Assembly (NCBI GenBank): GCA_964396375.1 | Contig: CAYNEY010000013.1 | Span: forward strand, 1-64,000 | DNA length: 64,000 nucleotides | DNA from: FEN-1139 sp964396375 | GTDB taxonomy: Bacteria; Myxococcota_A; Polyangia; Polyangiales; Polyangiaceae | Direction of reading: 5' to 3' | Shown: positions 7,793 through 17,541 of the stretch, piece after piece | Layout: each line of letters starts with the position of its first letter | Numbering within the stretch: position 1 is the stretch's first letter | Program-made: the position numbers and the translations under genes | Notes under the pieces: generated by a model | The model's database searches: none | The model's input: only the letters and a program-made list of their open reading frames with translations | What the model was told of the DNA's origin: nothing

Positions 7793-9259
7793 ATGTCCGA
7801 ACCATCTCTCGACAACCCTTCCAGCCCTGCTGCCCCCACGGTCTTGGTCGTTGACGACGAGAAGAACATCCGACGCACCCTGCACATGGTGCTCTCGGGT
7901 GAGGGCTATGGGGTGTTGGAGGCCGGGTCGGCCGAGGAAGCGCTCGAGATCCTCGGGCAGCAAGACCACCCTGTCGATCTTGCCATATTTGATCTCAAAT
8001 TGCCCAAGATGAGTGGGCTCGAGGCACTGTCACAGTTGCGCTGTGCAGACTCACCATCCCGTGATTTGCCCGTGATCGTGATCAGCGGACACGCGACAGT
8101 GCACGATGCCGTCCACGCCATCAAGCTCGGCGCGTCGGACTTCTTCGAGAAGCCACTGAACCGTGAGCGGGTGGTGGTCAGCGTCAAGAACTCGATTCGT
8201 ACGGCGCGGCTATCTCGGACCGTCGAGCAGATGCGCGCAGAACTTGAAGCGCGCTACGAGATGATTGGCACCAGCCCGCCCATGCAGCGGCTGTTCGTCG
8301 AGATCGACAAAGTGGCCCCCACCAAGGCGAGCGTGCTCATCACCGGAGAAAGTGGTACCGGCAAGGAGCTGGTAAGTCGCGCCGTGCACCGACTCAGTCC
8401 GCGAGCCGATGCGGCCTTCGTCAAGGTCAACTGCGCGGCCATCCCACGGGAGTTGATCGAAAGTGAGCTATTTGGCCATGAGCGGGGCAGTTTTACTGGG
8501 GCGCAGGGCAGAAAACGTGGATTCTTCGAGCAGGCGCATGGGGGAACGCTGTTCCTCGATGAAATCGGGGACATGGACCTCACCGCTCAGGCCAAGGTGC
8601 TGCGCGCCTTGCAGAACGGCGAGATTGTCCGGGTCGGCTCGGAACACGTGTTGAACGTGGACGTGCGTGTGCTTGCGGCGACCAACAAAGACCTATCAGC
8701 GGCCGTAAGACACGGAGCATTCCGCGAGGATCTCTTCTTTCGACTGGATGTGTTTCCGCTCCACGTCCCAAGCCTGCGCGACCGACCAGGAGACATTCGC
8801 CTGTTGGCGGAGGCGTTCGTTGCTGGTTTCTGTCGCGACAACGGCCTCAGAACCAAAAAGATCGACCCGATGGTGTTTCTCACCCTCGAACGTCGTCGCT
8901 GGCCGGGCAACGTTCGAGAGCTAAAGAATGTGGTGGAGCGCGCCGCCATCCTGTCGAGTGACGTGATCACAGTGGCGGATCTCCCGGAGGACCCTCACGA
9001 TAACCCCTTCGAGGATGAGCTCGGTACGACCAACACCCCGGTTCCCGTCGCGGATCCTAGCCAGCGCGCTACGCAGCCGACGCTGGACGGCGAGCCGCGG
9101 CCAACTCTGCGAGAGTACCGAGATGCCGCAGAGCGTGCCTACATCCTCGACACCCTCCGAGCGTTGGACTGGAACATCTCCCGCGCAGCAGTGGTGTTAG
9201 GTGTCGAGCGCACCAACTTGCACAAGAAAATTCGCGCCTACGATATCCGTCGCAGCTGA
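7793..9259 (+). CDS. NtrC-family sigma-54-dependent response regulator
   Basis: The 488 residues read as receiver domain (16-135; acidic pocket Asp21/Asp22, phospho-acceptor Asp67, Lys120), AAA+ domain (about 157-390; Walker A GESGTGKE at 185-192; sigma-54 loop GSFTGA at 232-237) and a C-terminal Fis-type helix-turn-helix. GSFTGA replaces the commoner GAFTGA, a tolerated variant. The protein should activate sigma-54 promoters after phosphorylation. No histidine kinase is nearby, so it is an orphan regulator here and its signal is unknown. The stop lies 8 bp from the stop of the convergent ATPase/TPR gene. Confidence 0.93.
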   Translation: MSEPSLDNPSSPAAPTVLVVDDEKNIRRTLHMVLSGEGYGVLEAGSAEEALEILGQQDHPVDLAIFDLKLPKMSGLEALSQLRCADSPSRDLPVIVISGHATVHDAVHAIKLGASDFFEKPLNRERVVVSVKNSIRTARLSRTVEQMRAELEARYEMIGTSPPMQRLFVEIDKVAPTKASVLITGESGTGKELVSRAVHRLSPRADAAFVKVNCAAIPRELIESELFGHERGSFTGAQGRKRGFFEQAHGGTLFLDEIGDMDLTAQAKVLRALQNGEIVRVGSEHVLNVDVRVLAATNKDLSAAVRHGAFREDLFFRLDVFPLHVPSLRDRPGDIRLLAEAFVAGFCRDNGLRTKKIDPMVFLTLERRRWPGNVRELKNVVERAAILSSDVITVADLPEDPHDNPFEDELGTTNTPVPVADPSQRATQPTLDGEPRPTLREYRDAAERAYILDTLRALDWNISRAAVVLGVERTNLHKKIRAYDIRRS

Positions 9260-9267
9260 CCGCATCT

Positions 9268-12027
9268 CTAGCCGATCGGACCAGGGCGGCTGCGTGGCTC
9301 AGCCCCCAGCCAGTCATCGAGCGCGAGCGGGGTGCTCGACAGAGTAACCCGTTGGCGCTCAAAAATCTCGGTTGCCATTTGCCCCAGTGTCCGCGCTTCC
9401 TTCACGATCTCCTGGTTGTGCCGATAGCCCTGTTCCCCCAAGACGAACTCGGCGAAGGCCCGGTAACTCCGGGCGACCTCGAGTTCATTGCCAATCTCCT
9501 TGCAGAGGGCTATCGAACGCATGAAGTAGTCCACGACCCTCTGCTCGTGGCCCTCCCCCCAGGCCCCAGCGGCAGTGACCTCGGCCAGGGTGCGGAGGGC
9601 TATCGCCAGATGGGGCTTTGCGCGCACTTGACCGAACAGATCCACCGAGCGTTTGATGCTCTCGCGGGCCCGATCCAGCTTCCTCTGGTGGAGATAGGCC
9701 TTGGCGAGTCCGCGCAGCGCCTCCGCGAGGTTAAGGCGATCGCCGAGATCGTCGCAGAGCCCCTCGGCCTCGGTCAGAACCTCGATCGCGTCGCTGGCCC
9801 GCCCGAGATGGTATTGGGTGGCTCCAATCTGAGTGAGTAGGCGCGCGACTTGATTGGGCTCCCCGATTCCGCGGAGCAGCTGATACGCCTCGTCAAAAAG
9901 CAGAAGAGCTCGCTCCCAGTCGTTCTGGTCCTGCGCGAGGCAACCCAGGTTCGACAAACTCTCAGCTGTTCCAAGCGTGTCTGACACCTCACGCCGCAGG
10001 GAAAGCGATGCTTCAAAGGCCTGTCGAGCCTGCTTGACGCTGCCTTGATCCATCCACACCAGACCAAGATTGTTCAACGAAAGCGCAATCGAGCGGCGAT
10101 CACCGGCAACTTTGCGCATCGAGAGCGCACGGCTCAAATGCTCGAGGGCCTTCGGGTAGTCACCGCGGATCCACAACAGCCGGCCGATATCGTCCCGACT
10201 GGCCGCGATCCCACGCTCGTCTCCCGCAGCCTCGAAGAGCTGCAGCCCTGCCTCCAGATGGCGCTGGGCCGCTTCCAAGGAGCCACGTTCTCGATACAGC
10301 CGGCCAATCCGGTTATGGGCGGCGCCCCCTTTGTTGGCCCGGTTCAGGCGAAACCCGAGTTCTAGCATGGCTCGGAATGCCGAGAGCGCCTCATCCGGCT
10401 TGCCCAGCATCAGGAGCACGTCACCATAGTTGTGAAGGGCATCGAGCCTGCGGCTTGCGTCCGATTCACCGAGCAGGTCGAGGCCACGCGTGTAGTTCTC
10501 CGAGGCACGGCGAGCTGCCTGGTGCTCACGTGCTAGATCACCTGCAGTCAGGAAATACTGGCCGGCTCGTGAGCGTGAGCCGCCGCGCTCCAGGTGTTGG
10601 GCCAGCATCGCCGACGTCTCTTCTTGCGTCAGCACGTTCGGCTTGGTGAGAAACCAGTCGGCCACGCACAGGTGGATACGCCGAAGTGTGCTGCTGGGCG
10701 TCAGCGACAGGAGTTTGTCACGCTCCATGGTATGCTTGAACACATATTCGCGATCGTCGAAGAGAGCGCTCTCCGGCAATGAGAGCACGTAATCGCGGCG
10801 CTCCAGATCCTCGAGCATACCACGGATCATCGACACGTCTTCCATCTGACTCGGATCCCAGACCTCGGGACAAGCACGTTCGATCCGGGCCAATACCACC
10901 ACAGCACCCAACCAGAATACGTTGCCGACCGCAGCGGCGTGCTCGAGCAATCGCCTCTCAGCCACCGACAACGCTCCGATGCGCGCCGCGACCGTATCCT
11001 CCGCAGTCATCGGCAACTGGACACTGGCTAGGCGTTCTACATTGACCTTCCAGCTCTTCTGGCCACGCGCCTCATCCCGAGACTCGATGACCCCAAGGTC
11101 ATGGTAGGTTCGCACCACCCGCTCCATCAAACCCGGGTTACCTCGAGCCAACGACACGGCTGCCTCAACCAGCGGCTCACGCAGCGCCGGTTGGCAGCGA
11201 GCGAGCAAGGCCTCCGCAAGCTCGGTGGCGGCTTCAGGCCCTAGCCGATCGACGTCCAGTCGCACATGCCGTTCTCCCCCGAGTTCCAGCCAGGAGCGTC
11301 GGTGTCCGAGCAATTCAGGACGGGCGGTCGCGAGAACCAGCACCCTTCCCCGCACCGACTGCGCCAGGTATTCGAACAGCTCGAGCGAGTCCTCATCGAC
11401 GGCATCCAGTTGCTGCACGATCAAACACACCGGCTGTCGCTCAGCGTCCGCTTCCACGAAACGGCGTAGGATCGCGTGTCGGACCAGCAACAGCTCCTTC
11501 GGATCGTCGGCGACAGCCCGGGTCAGAGGTGTGGCGCGAAACGGAAGCTCCACCAGCTGTCCGAGGAAATAGCACACGTCAGCCACATCCCGATCGCCGA
11601 GCACACGAGCTACCTCATTCATTATCAAACCGCGAGCCTGCTCGACTGCCAGCCCCTGGCGCAAACCGAAGCGCGCGGAGAGGAGACGCTGGATGGCGCT
11701 CTGTGAGCGCACCGTCTCGGTGAGCGGCCGGTACACCATGAGTCGCCTCGGCCCAGACAGCAGGCGCGTCTCCACGAACTCGTTGATCAGGCGACTCTTG
11801 CCGATCCCCGGGGCACCGAGCAGCGTGACGATGCGGCTCTGTCCCTGTTCAACTTCAGCCAGGATGCCATCGAGACGTCGGAGGAGAGGCTCTCGCCCCA
11901 CCAGTCTGGCGCCGATTGTGAGGGTCGCGGCGGAGGAGGACACTGGGGCAGGCGGCATGATGGCGGGAGTGTGGAACGAGTCGGATGGGTTCTCAACCGA
12001 CCGCGCCGGCCAGGAGGCCATGTTCAC
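9268..12027 (-). CDS. AAA_16/STAND-type ATPase with C-terminal TPR array
   Basis: The 919 residues comprise a short leader, a nucleotide-binding domain (about 41-250; Walker A GAPGIGKSR at 71-79), a winged-helix-like region and a long C-terminal TPR array (about 470-880). At the Walker B position, where family members usually have hydrophobics followed by DD, this protein reads CLIVQQLDAVDEDS (Gln205-Gln206). ATP hydrolysis may therefore be impaired. Such proteins act as signal-sensing scaffolds and are often fused to Ser/Thr kinases in myxobacteria; no kinase domain is present here. The GTG start at 12027 and an ATG at 12021, with AGG upstream, are both possible. Confidence 0.75.
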   Translation of the reverse strand: MNMASWPARSVENPSDSFHTPAIMPPAPVSSSAATLTIGARLVGREPLLRRLDGILAEVEQGQSRIVTLLGAPGIGKSRLINEFVETRLLSGPRRLMVYRPLTETVRSQSAIQRLLSARFGLRQGLAVEQARGLIMNEVARVLGDRDVADVCYFLGQLVELPFRATPLTRAVADDPKELLLVRHAILRRFVEADAERQPVCLIVQQLDAVDEDSLELFEYLAQSVRGRVLVLATARPELLGHRRSWLELGGERHVRLDVDRLGPEAATELAEALLARCQPALREPLVEAAVSLARGNPGLMERVVRTYHDLGVIESRDEARGQKSWKVNVERLASVQLPMTAEDTVAARIGALSVAERRLLEHAAAVGNVFWLGAVVVLARIERACPEVWDPSQMEDVSMIRGMLEDLERRDYVLSLPESALFDDREYVFKHTMERDKLLSLTPSSTLRRIHLCVADWFLTKPNVLTQEETSAMLAQHLERGGSRSRAGQYFLTAGDLAREHQAARRASENYTRGLDLLGESDASRRLDALHNYGDVLLMLGKPDEALSAFRAMLELGFRLNRANKGGAAHNRIGRLYRERGSLEAAQRHLEAGLQLFEAAGDERGIAASRDDIGRLLWIRGDYPKALEHLSRALSMRKVAGDRRSIALSLNNLGLVWMDQGSVKQARQAFEASLSLRREVSDTLGTAESLSNLGCLAQDQNDWERALLLFDEAYQLLRGIGEPNQVARLLTQIGATQYHLGRASDAIEVLTEAEGLCDDLGDRLNLAEALRGLAKAYLHQRKLDRARESIKRSVDLFGQVRAKPHLAIALRTLAEVTAAGAWGEGHEQRVVDYFMRSIALCKEIGNELEVARSYRAFAEFVLGEQGYRHNQEIVKEARTLGQMATEIFERQRVTLSSTPLALDDWLGAEPRSRPGPIG

Positions 12028-12183
12028 CTGCTTCCGGAACCGATCGAGGAAGCTCGGGTACTCAAAACGGGCCTAGAGTCGGTCCGAAAACCTACGGCCG
12101 CTCGGGAGCAAAATCGAGTATCGTGGGCTGCCCTTGAGCCGGCTCGTGTTGGCAGCTGGCTCGGAGAGGCCTGGAGTCAGTCG

Positions 12184-13416
12184 ATGATCTCGTATCGTGA
12201 AGCATTGAGTCGTCTCTACGCCCGCGGGATGATGGGAAGAAAGCTCGGTTTGGAGCGAATGGCGACCGCTTGCGAGCGCCTGCAGCATCCGGAGCGCAAG
12301 TTCGAGGTGGTGCATGTGGCTGGCACCAATGGCAAGGGAACAGTCTCGGCCTTCACGGCCAGTATGGCCCAGGCCGATGGACGCAAGGTAGGGCTTTACA
12401 CCTCCCCACACTTGGTCAACTACAATGAGCGCATCCGCATCGATGGTGAGCCGATCGCCGAGGATACACTGGCGCAGCTCCTGGTTGAGGTGCTCGAGCT
12501 GGATCCAGAGCTCAGCTTCTTCGAAGTCAGCACCCTGGTTGCCTTTTTGGCGTTTGCTCGGGCTTCGGTCGATCTTGCAGTGCTCGAGGTGGGCCTTGGT
12601 GGTCGCCTGGATGCCACCAATATCGTACCACCACCCCGAGTGGCGGCTATCACTCGGATTGCCTTCGACCACATGGAAGATCTTGGTGACTCGCTGGCGG
12701 CTATTGCCCAAGAAAAGGCGGGGATCATTAAGGCGGGGTCGCGGGTCGTGCTCGGTCGACTGCATCCAGATGCTCTCGACGTGATCCAGGCGAGGGCAGC
12801 CGAGGTGGGAGCAACCATCGTCCCGCTCGGGAGCCCCGAGCCTATCGTCGGAAAGCCCCTCGCCTATCCGCGCGCCGCCATGCTGGGTACGAATCTGGCG
12901 GTCGCCACCAGCATCGGGCGCGAGCTCGGCCTCGCCCCCGACGCCATGTGCTCGGGCATTGAGTCCACAAGCTGGGCCGGTCGCAATGAGTTACTTCACC
13001 GTGGCGGCCGAGAGTTGACCTTGCTCGACTGCGCCCACAACGCGGATGGAGCTGTGAGTCTCTCTCACATGCTCGATCCGGGCCTCCTCGGTGAGATCGA
13101 GTCGCGTCGGGAGATTGCTCTCGTGTTCGGGGCACTCCGCAGCAAGAACTGGCGAGCAATGCTGAAGCGGCTGGAGCCAATGGCGGCCCACCGCATCTTC
13201 GTCGCGCCTCCGATCCCTGAACGCGCGGTCGATCCGAAGGAGATGCTGCGCGTTTGCCATGGGGAGGTGATGGCCAGTGTGCCCGAGGCTCTCGCCAAGG
13301 CCAGGCACACCGTTGGAGCCTTTGGCGTGGTGGTCGTGACAGGCTCGACCTATCTGGTGGGTGCTGCGCGAGCGCTGCTTCTTGGCCTCTCTCCCGATCC
13401 CCAGATCGATCTCTGA
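12184..13416 (+). CDS. folC: Folylpolyglutamate / dihydrofolate synthase
   Basis: The 410-residue product starts MISYREALSRL, the usual FolC beginning, followed by the P-loop GTNGKGT (47-53) and the downstream motifs SPHLVNYNERI, FEVSTLVAFLAF and LEVGLGGRLDATN. FolC adds glutamate to dihydropteroate and to folates. The open frame extends upstream to 11971 into the divergent gene, but family alignment and the spacing of the P-loop favour ATG 12184. glmM follows after 21 bp, so folC-glmM-nagZ looks like one operon. Confidence 0.95.
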   Translation: MISYREALSRLYARGMMGRKLGLERMATACERLQHPERKFEVVHVAGTNGKGTVSAFTASMAQADGRKVGLYTSPHLVNYNERIRIDGEPIAEDTLAQLLVEVLELDPELSFFEVSTLVAFLAFARASVDLAVLEVGLGGRLDATNIVPPPRVAAITRIAFDHMEDLGDSLAAIAQEKAGIIKAGSRVVLGRLHPDALDVIQARAAEVGATIVPLGSPEPIVGKPLAYPRAAMLGTNLAVATSIGRELGLAPDAMCSGIESTSWAGRNELLHRGGRELTLLDCAHNADGAVSLSHMLDPGLLGEIESRREIALVFGALRSKNWRAMLKRLEPMAAHRIFVAPPIPERAVDPKEMLRVCHGEVMASVPEALAKARHTVGAFGVVVVTGSTYLVGAARALLLGLSPDPQIDL

Positions 13417-13437
13417 GCAGGTGGAGGGTCTCGGTCC

Positions 13438-14811
13438 ATGAGTGAGGAAACCACCCGCAAGCTGTTTGGCACCGACGGCATCCGCGGCCGCGCCAATGTG
13501 GCGCCCATGACCCCAGAACTGGCGCTTAGACTCGGCCGAGCCATTGCCACGGTGGCGCGCCGGGGAAGGAAGCGGGCGCCCCGAATCGTGATCGGCAAAG
13601 ACACGAGACTCTCGGGCTACCTGCTCGAGACCGCTCTCTCCTCCGGTCTGTGCGCCTTGGGTGGACACGTCATGCTCTGCGGACCCCTCCCCACCCCCGC
13701 GGTCGCCAACATAACCCTTAGCATGCGCGCCGACGCCGGAGTGGTGATCAGCGCGAGCCACAACCCCTTCGACGACAACGGCATCAAGCTCTTTGGACCC
13801 GATGGTTTCAAACTGCCTGACCAGGAAGAGGAGGCGATTGAGCGTCTGCTCCAGGATCCACGCCTCGACCGTGGAGTTACCGGGAGCCGGATCGGTCGCG
13901 CCGAGCGGATCGACGATGCTGCTGGACGCTACGTGGTTTTCGCGAAAAGCACCTTTCCACGCGACTTGTCGCTGGAAGGCTTGAAAGTGGTCGTAGACGC
14001 GGCACACGGGGCGGCCTACCGAGTCGCCCCTGCTGTGTTCGCCGAACTCGGCGCCACCGTGATCACCGTGGGGGACAAACCGAACGGTACCAACATCAAC
14101 CATCGCTGCGGGGCGCTGCATCCTGAGCATGTTGCTCACCTAGTCGTCCGTCACCACGCGAACCTGGGGATCGCGCTGGATGGAGACGCAGACCGGGTCA
14201 TCGTGGTCGACGAGCGAGGAAACATCGTCGACGGTGATGCGCTGATGGCGATCTGCGCCACCCGGCTCTTGCGCACCAATCGTCTACCCAAAAAGACGCT
14301 CGTGACCACTGTGATGAGCAACCTCGGTCTCGAATATGCGCTGGCTCGTGCTGGCGGAAAGCTCCGACGCACAGCAGTGGGTGATCGATATGTGGTGGAA
14401 GAGATGCGCCGCCACGGCTATGCCTTGGGTGGCGAGCAGTCAGGTCACCTCATTTTCATGGAACATGCGACCACCGGGGACGGCGTGGTCGCGGCGCTGC
14501 AGGTCCTGGCGGTGATGGTTCGGGAAGGGCGTCCCGTCTCCGAGCTGGCGCAAATCTTCGAGGCGCTTCCCCAACGGCTCGCCAACATCACTCTCTCGGC
14601 TCGTGTCCCACTGGAGAAGATGCCCAAGCTCTCATTAGCCATCGCCAGTGCCGAGAAGCGGCTCAAGGATCGCGGTCGCGTGCTGGTGCGCTGGAGCGGA
14701 ACCGAGCCAAAGTTGCGCATCATGGTCGAGGGCCCAGACCAGAAACGAGTCGACGCCCTGGTCGCCTCGATGGTCGAGGCCGCCCGCGTCGACAGTCAGG
14801 CCAACTCGTGA
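13438..14811 (+). CDS. glmM: Phosphoglucosamine mutase GlmM
   Basis: The 457-residue protein has the family opening RKLFGTDGIRGRAN, the phosphoserine loop ISASHNP (catalytic Ser107), the metal loop DGDADR and the C-terminal phosphate-binding motif RWSGTEPKLRIMVEG. It converts glucosamine-6-phosphate to glucosamine-1-phosphate for UDP-GlcNAc, hence for peptidoglycan and LPS. A GGTGGAGGG SD precedes the ATG. Its stop overlaps the GTG start of nagZ (GTGA), pairing synthesis and recycling of cell-wall amino sugars. Confidence 0.96.
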   Translation: MSEETTRKLFGTDGIRGRANVAPMTPELALRLGRAIATVARRGRKRAPRIVIGKDTRLSGYLLETALSSGLCALGGHVMLCGPLPTPAVANITLSMRADAGVVISASHNPFDDNGIKLFGPDGFKLPDQEEEAIERLLQDPRLDRGVTGSRIGRAERIDDAAGRYVVFAKSTFPRDLSLEGLKVVVDAAHGAAYRVAPAVFAELGATVITVGDKPNGTNINHRCGALHPEHVAHLVVRHHANLGIALDGDADRVIVVDERGNIVDGDALMAICATRLLRTNRLPKKTLVTTVMSNLGLEYALARAGGKLRRTAVGDRYVVEEMRRHGYALGGEQSGHLIFMEHATTGDGVVAALQVLAVMVREGRPVSELAQIFEALPQRLANITLSARVPLEKMPKLSLAIASAEKRLKDRGRVLVRWSGTEPKLRIMVEGPDQKRVDALVASMVEAARVDSQANS

Positions 14812-15944
14812 CCACCACCCTCGGTCCTCCTCCCCCTGGACTCGAGGTGATCGCTCGACTCAGCCTGCCCCAACTTTGTGGGCAACTCTTGGTGGTGGGT
14901 CTTCCGGACACCCGTCTGCCGTCAGCGCTTGCTGAATCCCTTGGTGCCGCACTGCGAGGTGGCGTCATTCTCTTTCGGCGCAACTTGCCTGAGGTCGCCG
15001 CTGGTTGGCAACTCATCCAGGAGATCTTGCGGGCGGCACCACCCGAACTCGCTCCGCTGATCGCGGTCGATGAGGAGGGTGGACCAGTGCGCCGGCTCCC
15101 ATTGCCCTTCGTGGGACTGCCGCCCATGCGCCTCCTCGGACGAACCGAGGACCCGCATCTTTGCTATCGCGCTGGGTCGGTCGTGGCACGCCAACTCGCC
15201 GCCATCGGTTTCACCTGCAACTTCGCGCCCGTGCTCGATGTAGATTCCAATCCCAACAACCCGGTGATCGGTGAGCGCAGCTTCGGCTCTGACCCTCGGA
15301 AGGTTGCTCACCTGGCTCAGAGCTTTGCCCTCGGCATGCAGGATCAAGGGGTCATGGCCTGCGGGAAGCACTTCCCTGGACATGGGGACACCCACGCCGA
15401 CAGCCATCGAGATCTCCCCGTTGTGTCCCATGCCCGCGAACGGCTCGAGCGCGTTGAACTCCTGCCTTTCCGAGAGGCGGCCACAACGGCCCTCGCGGCG
15501 GTCATGACGGCGCATGTTCGCTATCCGGCTCTGGATCCGGAGCACTGCGCGACCCTTAGCCCAACCATCATCAATGGGCTTCTTCGGCACCAATACGGGT
15601 TCGAAGGAGTCGTGTTCTCCGATGATCTTGAGATGCGAGGAGTCCTTATCGAGTCAGGCTTGGAAGAGGCCGCCGTCGGCGCGATCCGAGCTGGCTGCGA
15701 CGCCCTTCTCGTGTGCCACGACCCTCTCGCGGCGGAACGTGTTCTCGATGCTCTGGTCACGACCGCGGAGGAGGAACCAGAGTTCTCAGCGCGGATTGTC
15801 GAGTCAGCAGTGCGTTTTCTGACAGCACGACGCAACTTCCCCCCACGCCCGGCCTTGACACTTTCGGGCCTCTTGCAGATGCTCGCACAACAACCAGAGG
15901 CACGCGCGGTGGTCGAAGAGATAACAACTCACCCGGAGAGCTGA
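14808..15944 (+). CDS. nagZ: Beta-N-acetylhexosaminidase NagZ (GH3)
   Basis: This 378-residue family-3 glycosidase has VDEEGGPVRRLP near residue 86, the GKHFPGHGDTHADSHRDLP loop with the catalytic His, and VFSDDLEMRGV carrying the nucleophilic Asp. No signal peptide is present, fitting cytoplasmic NagZ, which removes GlcNAc from anhydro-muropeptides during wall recycling. The GTG start overlaps the glmM stop. Its 3' end overlaps that of the convergent rfbB by 16 bp. Confidence 0.93.
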   Translation: MTTTLGPPPPGLEVIARLSLPQLCGQLLVVGLPDTRLPSALAESLGAALRGGVILFRRNLPEVAAGWQLIQEILRAAPPELAPLIAVDEEGGPVRRLPLPFVGLPPMRLLGRTEDPHLCYRAGSVVARQLAAIGFTCNFAPVLDVDSNPNNPVIGERSFGSDPRKVAHLAQSFALGMQDQGVMACGKHFPGHGDTHADSHRDLPVVSHARERLERVELLPFREAATTALAAVMTAHVRYPALDPEHCATLSPTIINGLLRHQYGFEGVVFSDDLEMRGVLIESGLEEAAVGAIRAGCDALLVCHDPLAAERVLDALVTTAEEEPEFSARIVESAVRFLTARRNFPPRPALTLSGLLQMLAQQPEARAVVEEITTHPES

Positions 15945-16978
15945 CCGAGCGACCCCGCCTGCTGGGCACGTTCCCGCATCACCCGCACCCAATCTGGGTG
16001 GGCCTGGTACCACTGGATTGTGCTCCGCAGTCCCGGCTCGAGTGCATGCTGCGGCTGAAACCCCAGTCTGTCGCGGGTGGTCGCGGTGTCGAGCGCATAC
16101 CGAAAATCATGCCCCGGACGATCCTTGACGAACCGGAGGAGCCGGGCAAGTTCATCTTTCTCTGCCCCAGTCTCCTCCGCGACCAGGACCATCAGCATCT
16201 CGGCGAGGCGGAGGTTGCAGAGCTCCGCTCCCCCACCGAACAAGAAGCTCTCACCGGGCGCTCCCTCGCGCACAGCCAGGCACAGCCCACGCACGTGATC
16301 ATCGACGTGGAGCCAATCACGCACGTGACTACCGTCCCCGTAGAGGGGCAGCTCTCTTCCTTCGAGCAGTGCCATGATCAGCACCGGAACCAGCTTTTCT
16401 GGAGCCTGGCAGGGACCGTAGTTGTTGGTCGAAAGCGACAGTGTCACGCTCATCCCGTAGGTATGTGCGTATGCGCGCACGAAGTGATCCGCTGCCGCCT
16501 TCGAGGCCGCATACGGTGAGCGCGGCTGGTAGGGGTGGGAGAGCGAAAAACACCCACTCGAGCCGAGGCTCCCAAACACCTCGTCAGTCGAGACCTGGTG
16601 CAGGTGGATATGCGGACGGGCGCGCAACACCTCGAGCAAGCTGGTTGTCCCAAGCACATTTACCTCAACGAAATCGAGCGGATCCGTGATACTGCGATCC
16701 ACATGGGACGACGCTGCACAGTGTACCACGACCTCGATGCCGAAGCGGTCGCACAGTTCCCCGACCAGCAGGCGGTCACGGATATCCCCTAGAACGAAAT
16801 GATACCGCCCATCAGCGGCAACGGCTGAAAGGTTCTGGAGCGAGCCGGCGTAAGTCAGGCAGTCCAGGTTGACGACTGTCTTCACCTCATCTCCACCGGC
16901 GGTCAGCAGATGCCTCACCAACGCTGAGCCAATGAAACCGCACCCACCGGTGACCAGAACCCGAGAAAGACTTCGCAT
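15929..16978 (-). CDS. rfbB: dTDP-glucose 4,6-dehydratase
   Basis: This SDR-fold enzyme has the NAD-binding motif GGCGFIGS, the STDEVFGSLG catalytic stretch and the YAASK pair of Tyr and Lys. It makes dTDP-4-keto-6-deoxyglucose. I place the start at the ATG that shares one base with the rfbC stop (TGATG), giving 349 residues beginning MRSLSRVLVTGG. An upstream in-frame ATG at 17020 would lie inside rfbC. It is the last gene of an rfbA-rfbC-rfbB operon. Confidence 0.95.
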   Translation of the reverse strand: MRSLSRVLVTGGCGFIGSALVRHLLTAGGDEVKTVVNLDCLTYAGSLQNLSAVAADGRYHFVLGDIRDRLLVGELCDRFGIEVVVHCAASSHVDRSITDPLDFVEVNVLGTTSLLEVLRARPHIHLHQVSTDEVFGSLGSSGCFSLSHPYQPRSPYAASKAAADHFVRAYAHTYGMSVTLSLSTNNYGPCQAPEKLVPVLIMALLEGRELPLYGDGSHVRDWLHVDDHVRGLCLAVREGAPGESFLFGGGAELCNLRLAEMLMVLVAEETGAEKDELARLLRFVKDRPGHDFRYALDTATTRDRLGFQPQHALEPGLRSTIQWYQAHPDWVRVMRERAQQAGSLGQLSG

Positions 16979-17538
16979 CAGGGCTTTTCCCCGACGAGCC
17001 GGGCGCGGAGCTGTGCCCAACTCTCCCCCGCACGGTCGCGTTCGGAGACCATGGGCTCACGGACAGGCCAATCGATTCCAAGGTCCGGATCGTCGTAAGC
17101 CAGGGTACACTCGGTGCTGGGGTGATACGGCGACGAGACTTTGTACACGACGTCACACACGGGTGCGAGCGTGCAGAAGCCATGCGCGAAGCCCACCGGG
17201 ACGTACAGCGCCTCACCCCGTTCCTCGTCCAGCTCTACCCGACACCAGCGGCCGAAGCTGCGGGAGGTTGGCCTCAAATCCACCGCGATGTGGAGGGTTC
17301 TGCCGCGGAGCAACCACACGAGCTTGTGCTGCCCGGGGCTGGATTGATAGTGCAGTCCCCGGATCACCCCGCCCTTCGAGCGCGAGTGATTGTCTTGCAC
17401 GAAGTCGACGGTGATCCCCGCCGCGACGAAATCGCGACCACGGTACAACTCTTGGAAGTGACCTCGCTGGTCGGGGTGGGTCATGGTGCGCACGAGGCAA
17501 AGTGGGGCTGGTTCGAGTTTGAGGAAGGAGAAGCTCAC
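16978..17538 (-). CDS. rfbC: dTDP-4-dehydrorhamnose 3,5-epimerase
   Basis: The 186-residue cupin has the family motifs DQRGHFQELY, FVQDNHSRSKGGVIRGLHYQ (catalytic His63) and VPVGFAHGFCTL. It epimerises C3 and C5 of dTDP-4-keto-6-deoxyglucose on the route to dTDP-L-rhamnose. It lies 3 bp after rfbA and overlaps rfbB by 1 nt. No rfbD reductase is in the window, so the last step must be encoded elsewhere or the product is a different deoxysugar. Confidence 0.95.
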   Translation of the reverse strand: MSFSFLKLEPAPLCLVRTMTHPDQRGHFQELYRGRDFVAAGITVDFVQDNHSRSKGGVIRGLHYQSSPGQHKLVWLLRGRTLHIAVDLRPTSRSFGRWCRVELDEERGEALYVPVGFAHGFCTLAPVCDVVYKVSSPYHPSTECTLAYDDPDLGIDWPVREPMVSERDRAGESWAQLRARLVGEKP

Positions 17539-17541
17539 CGC

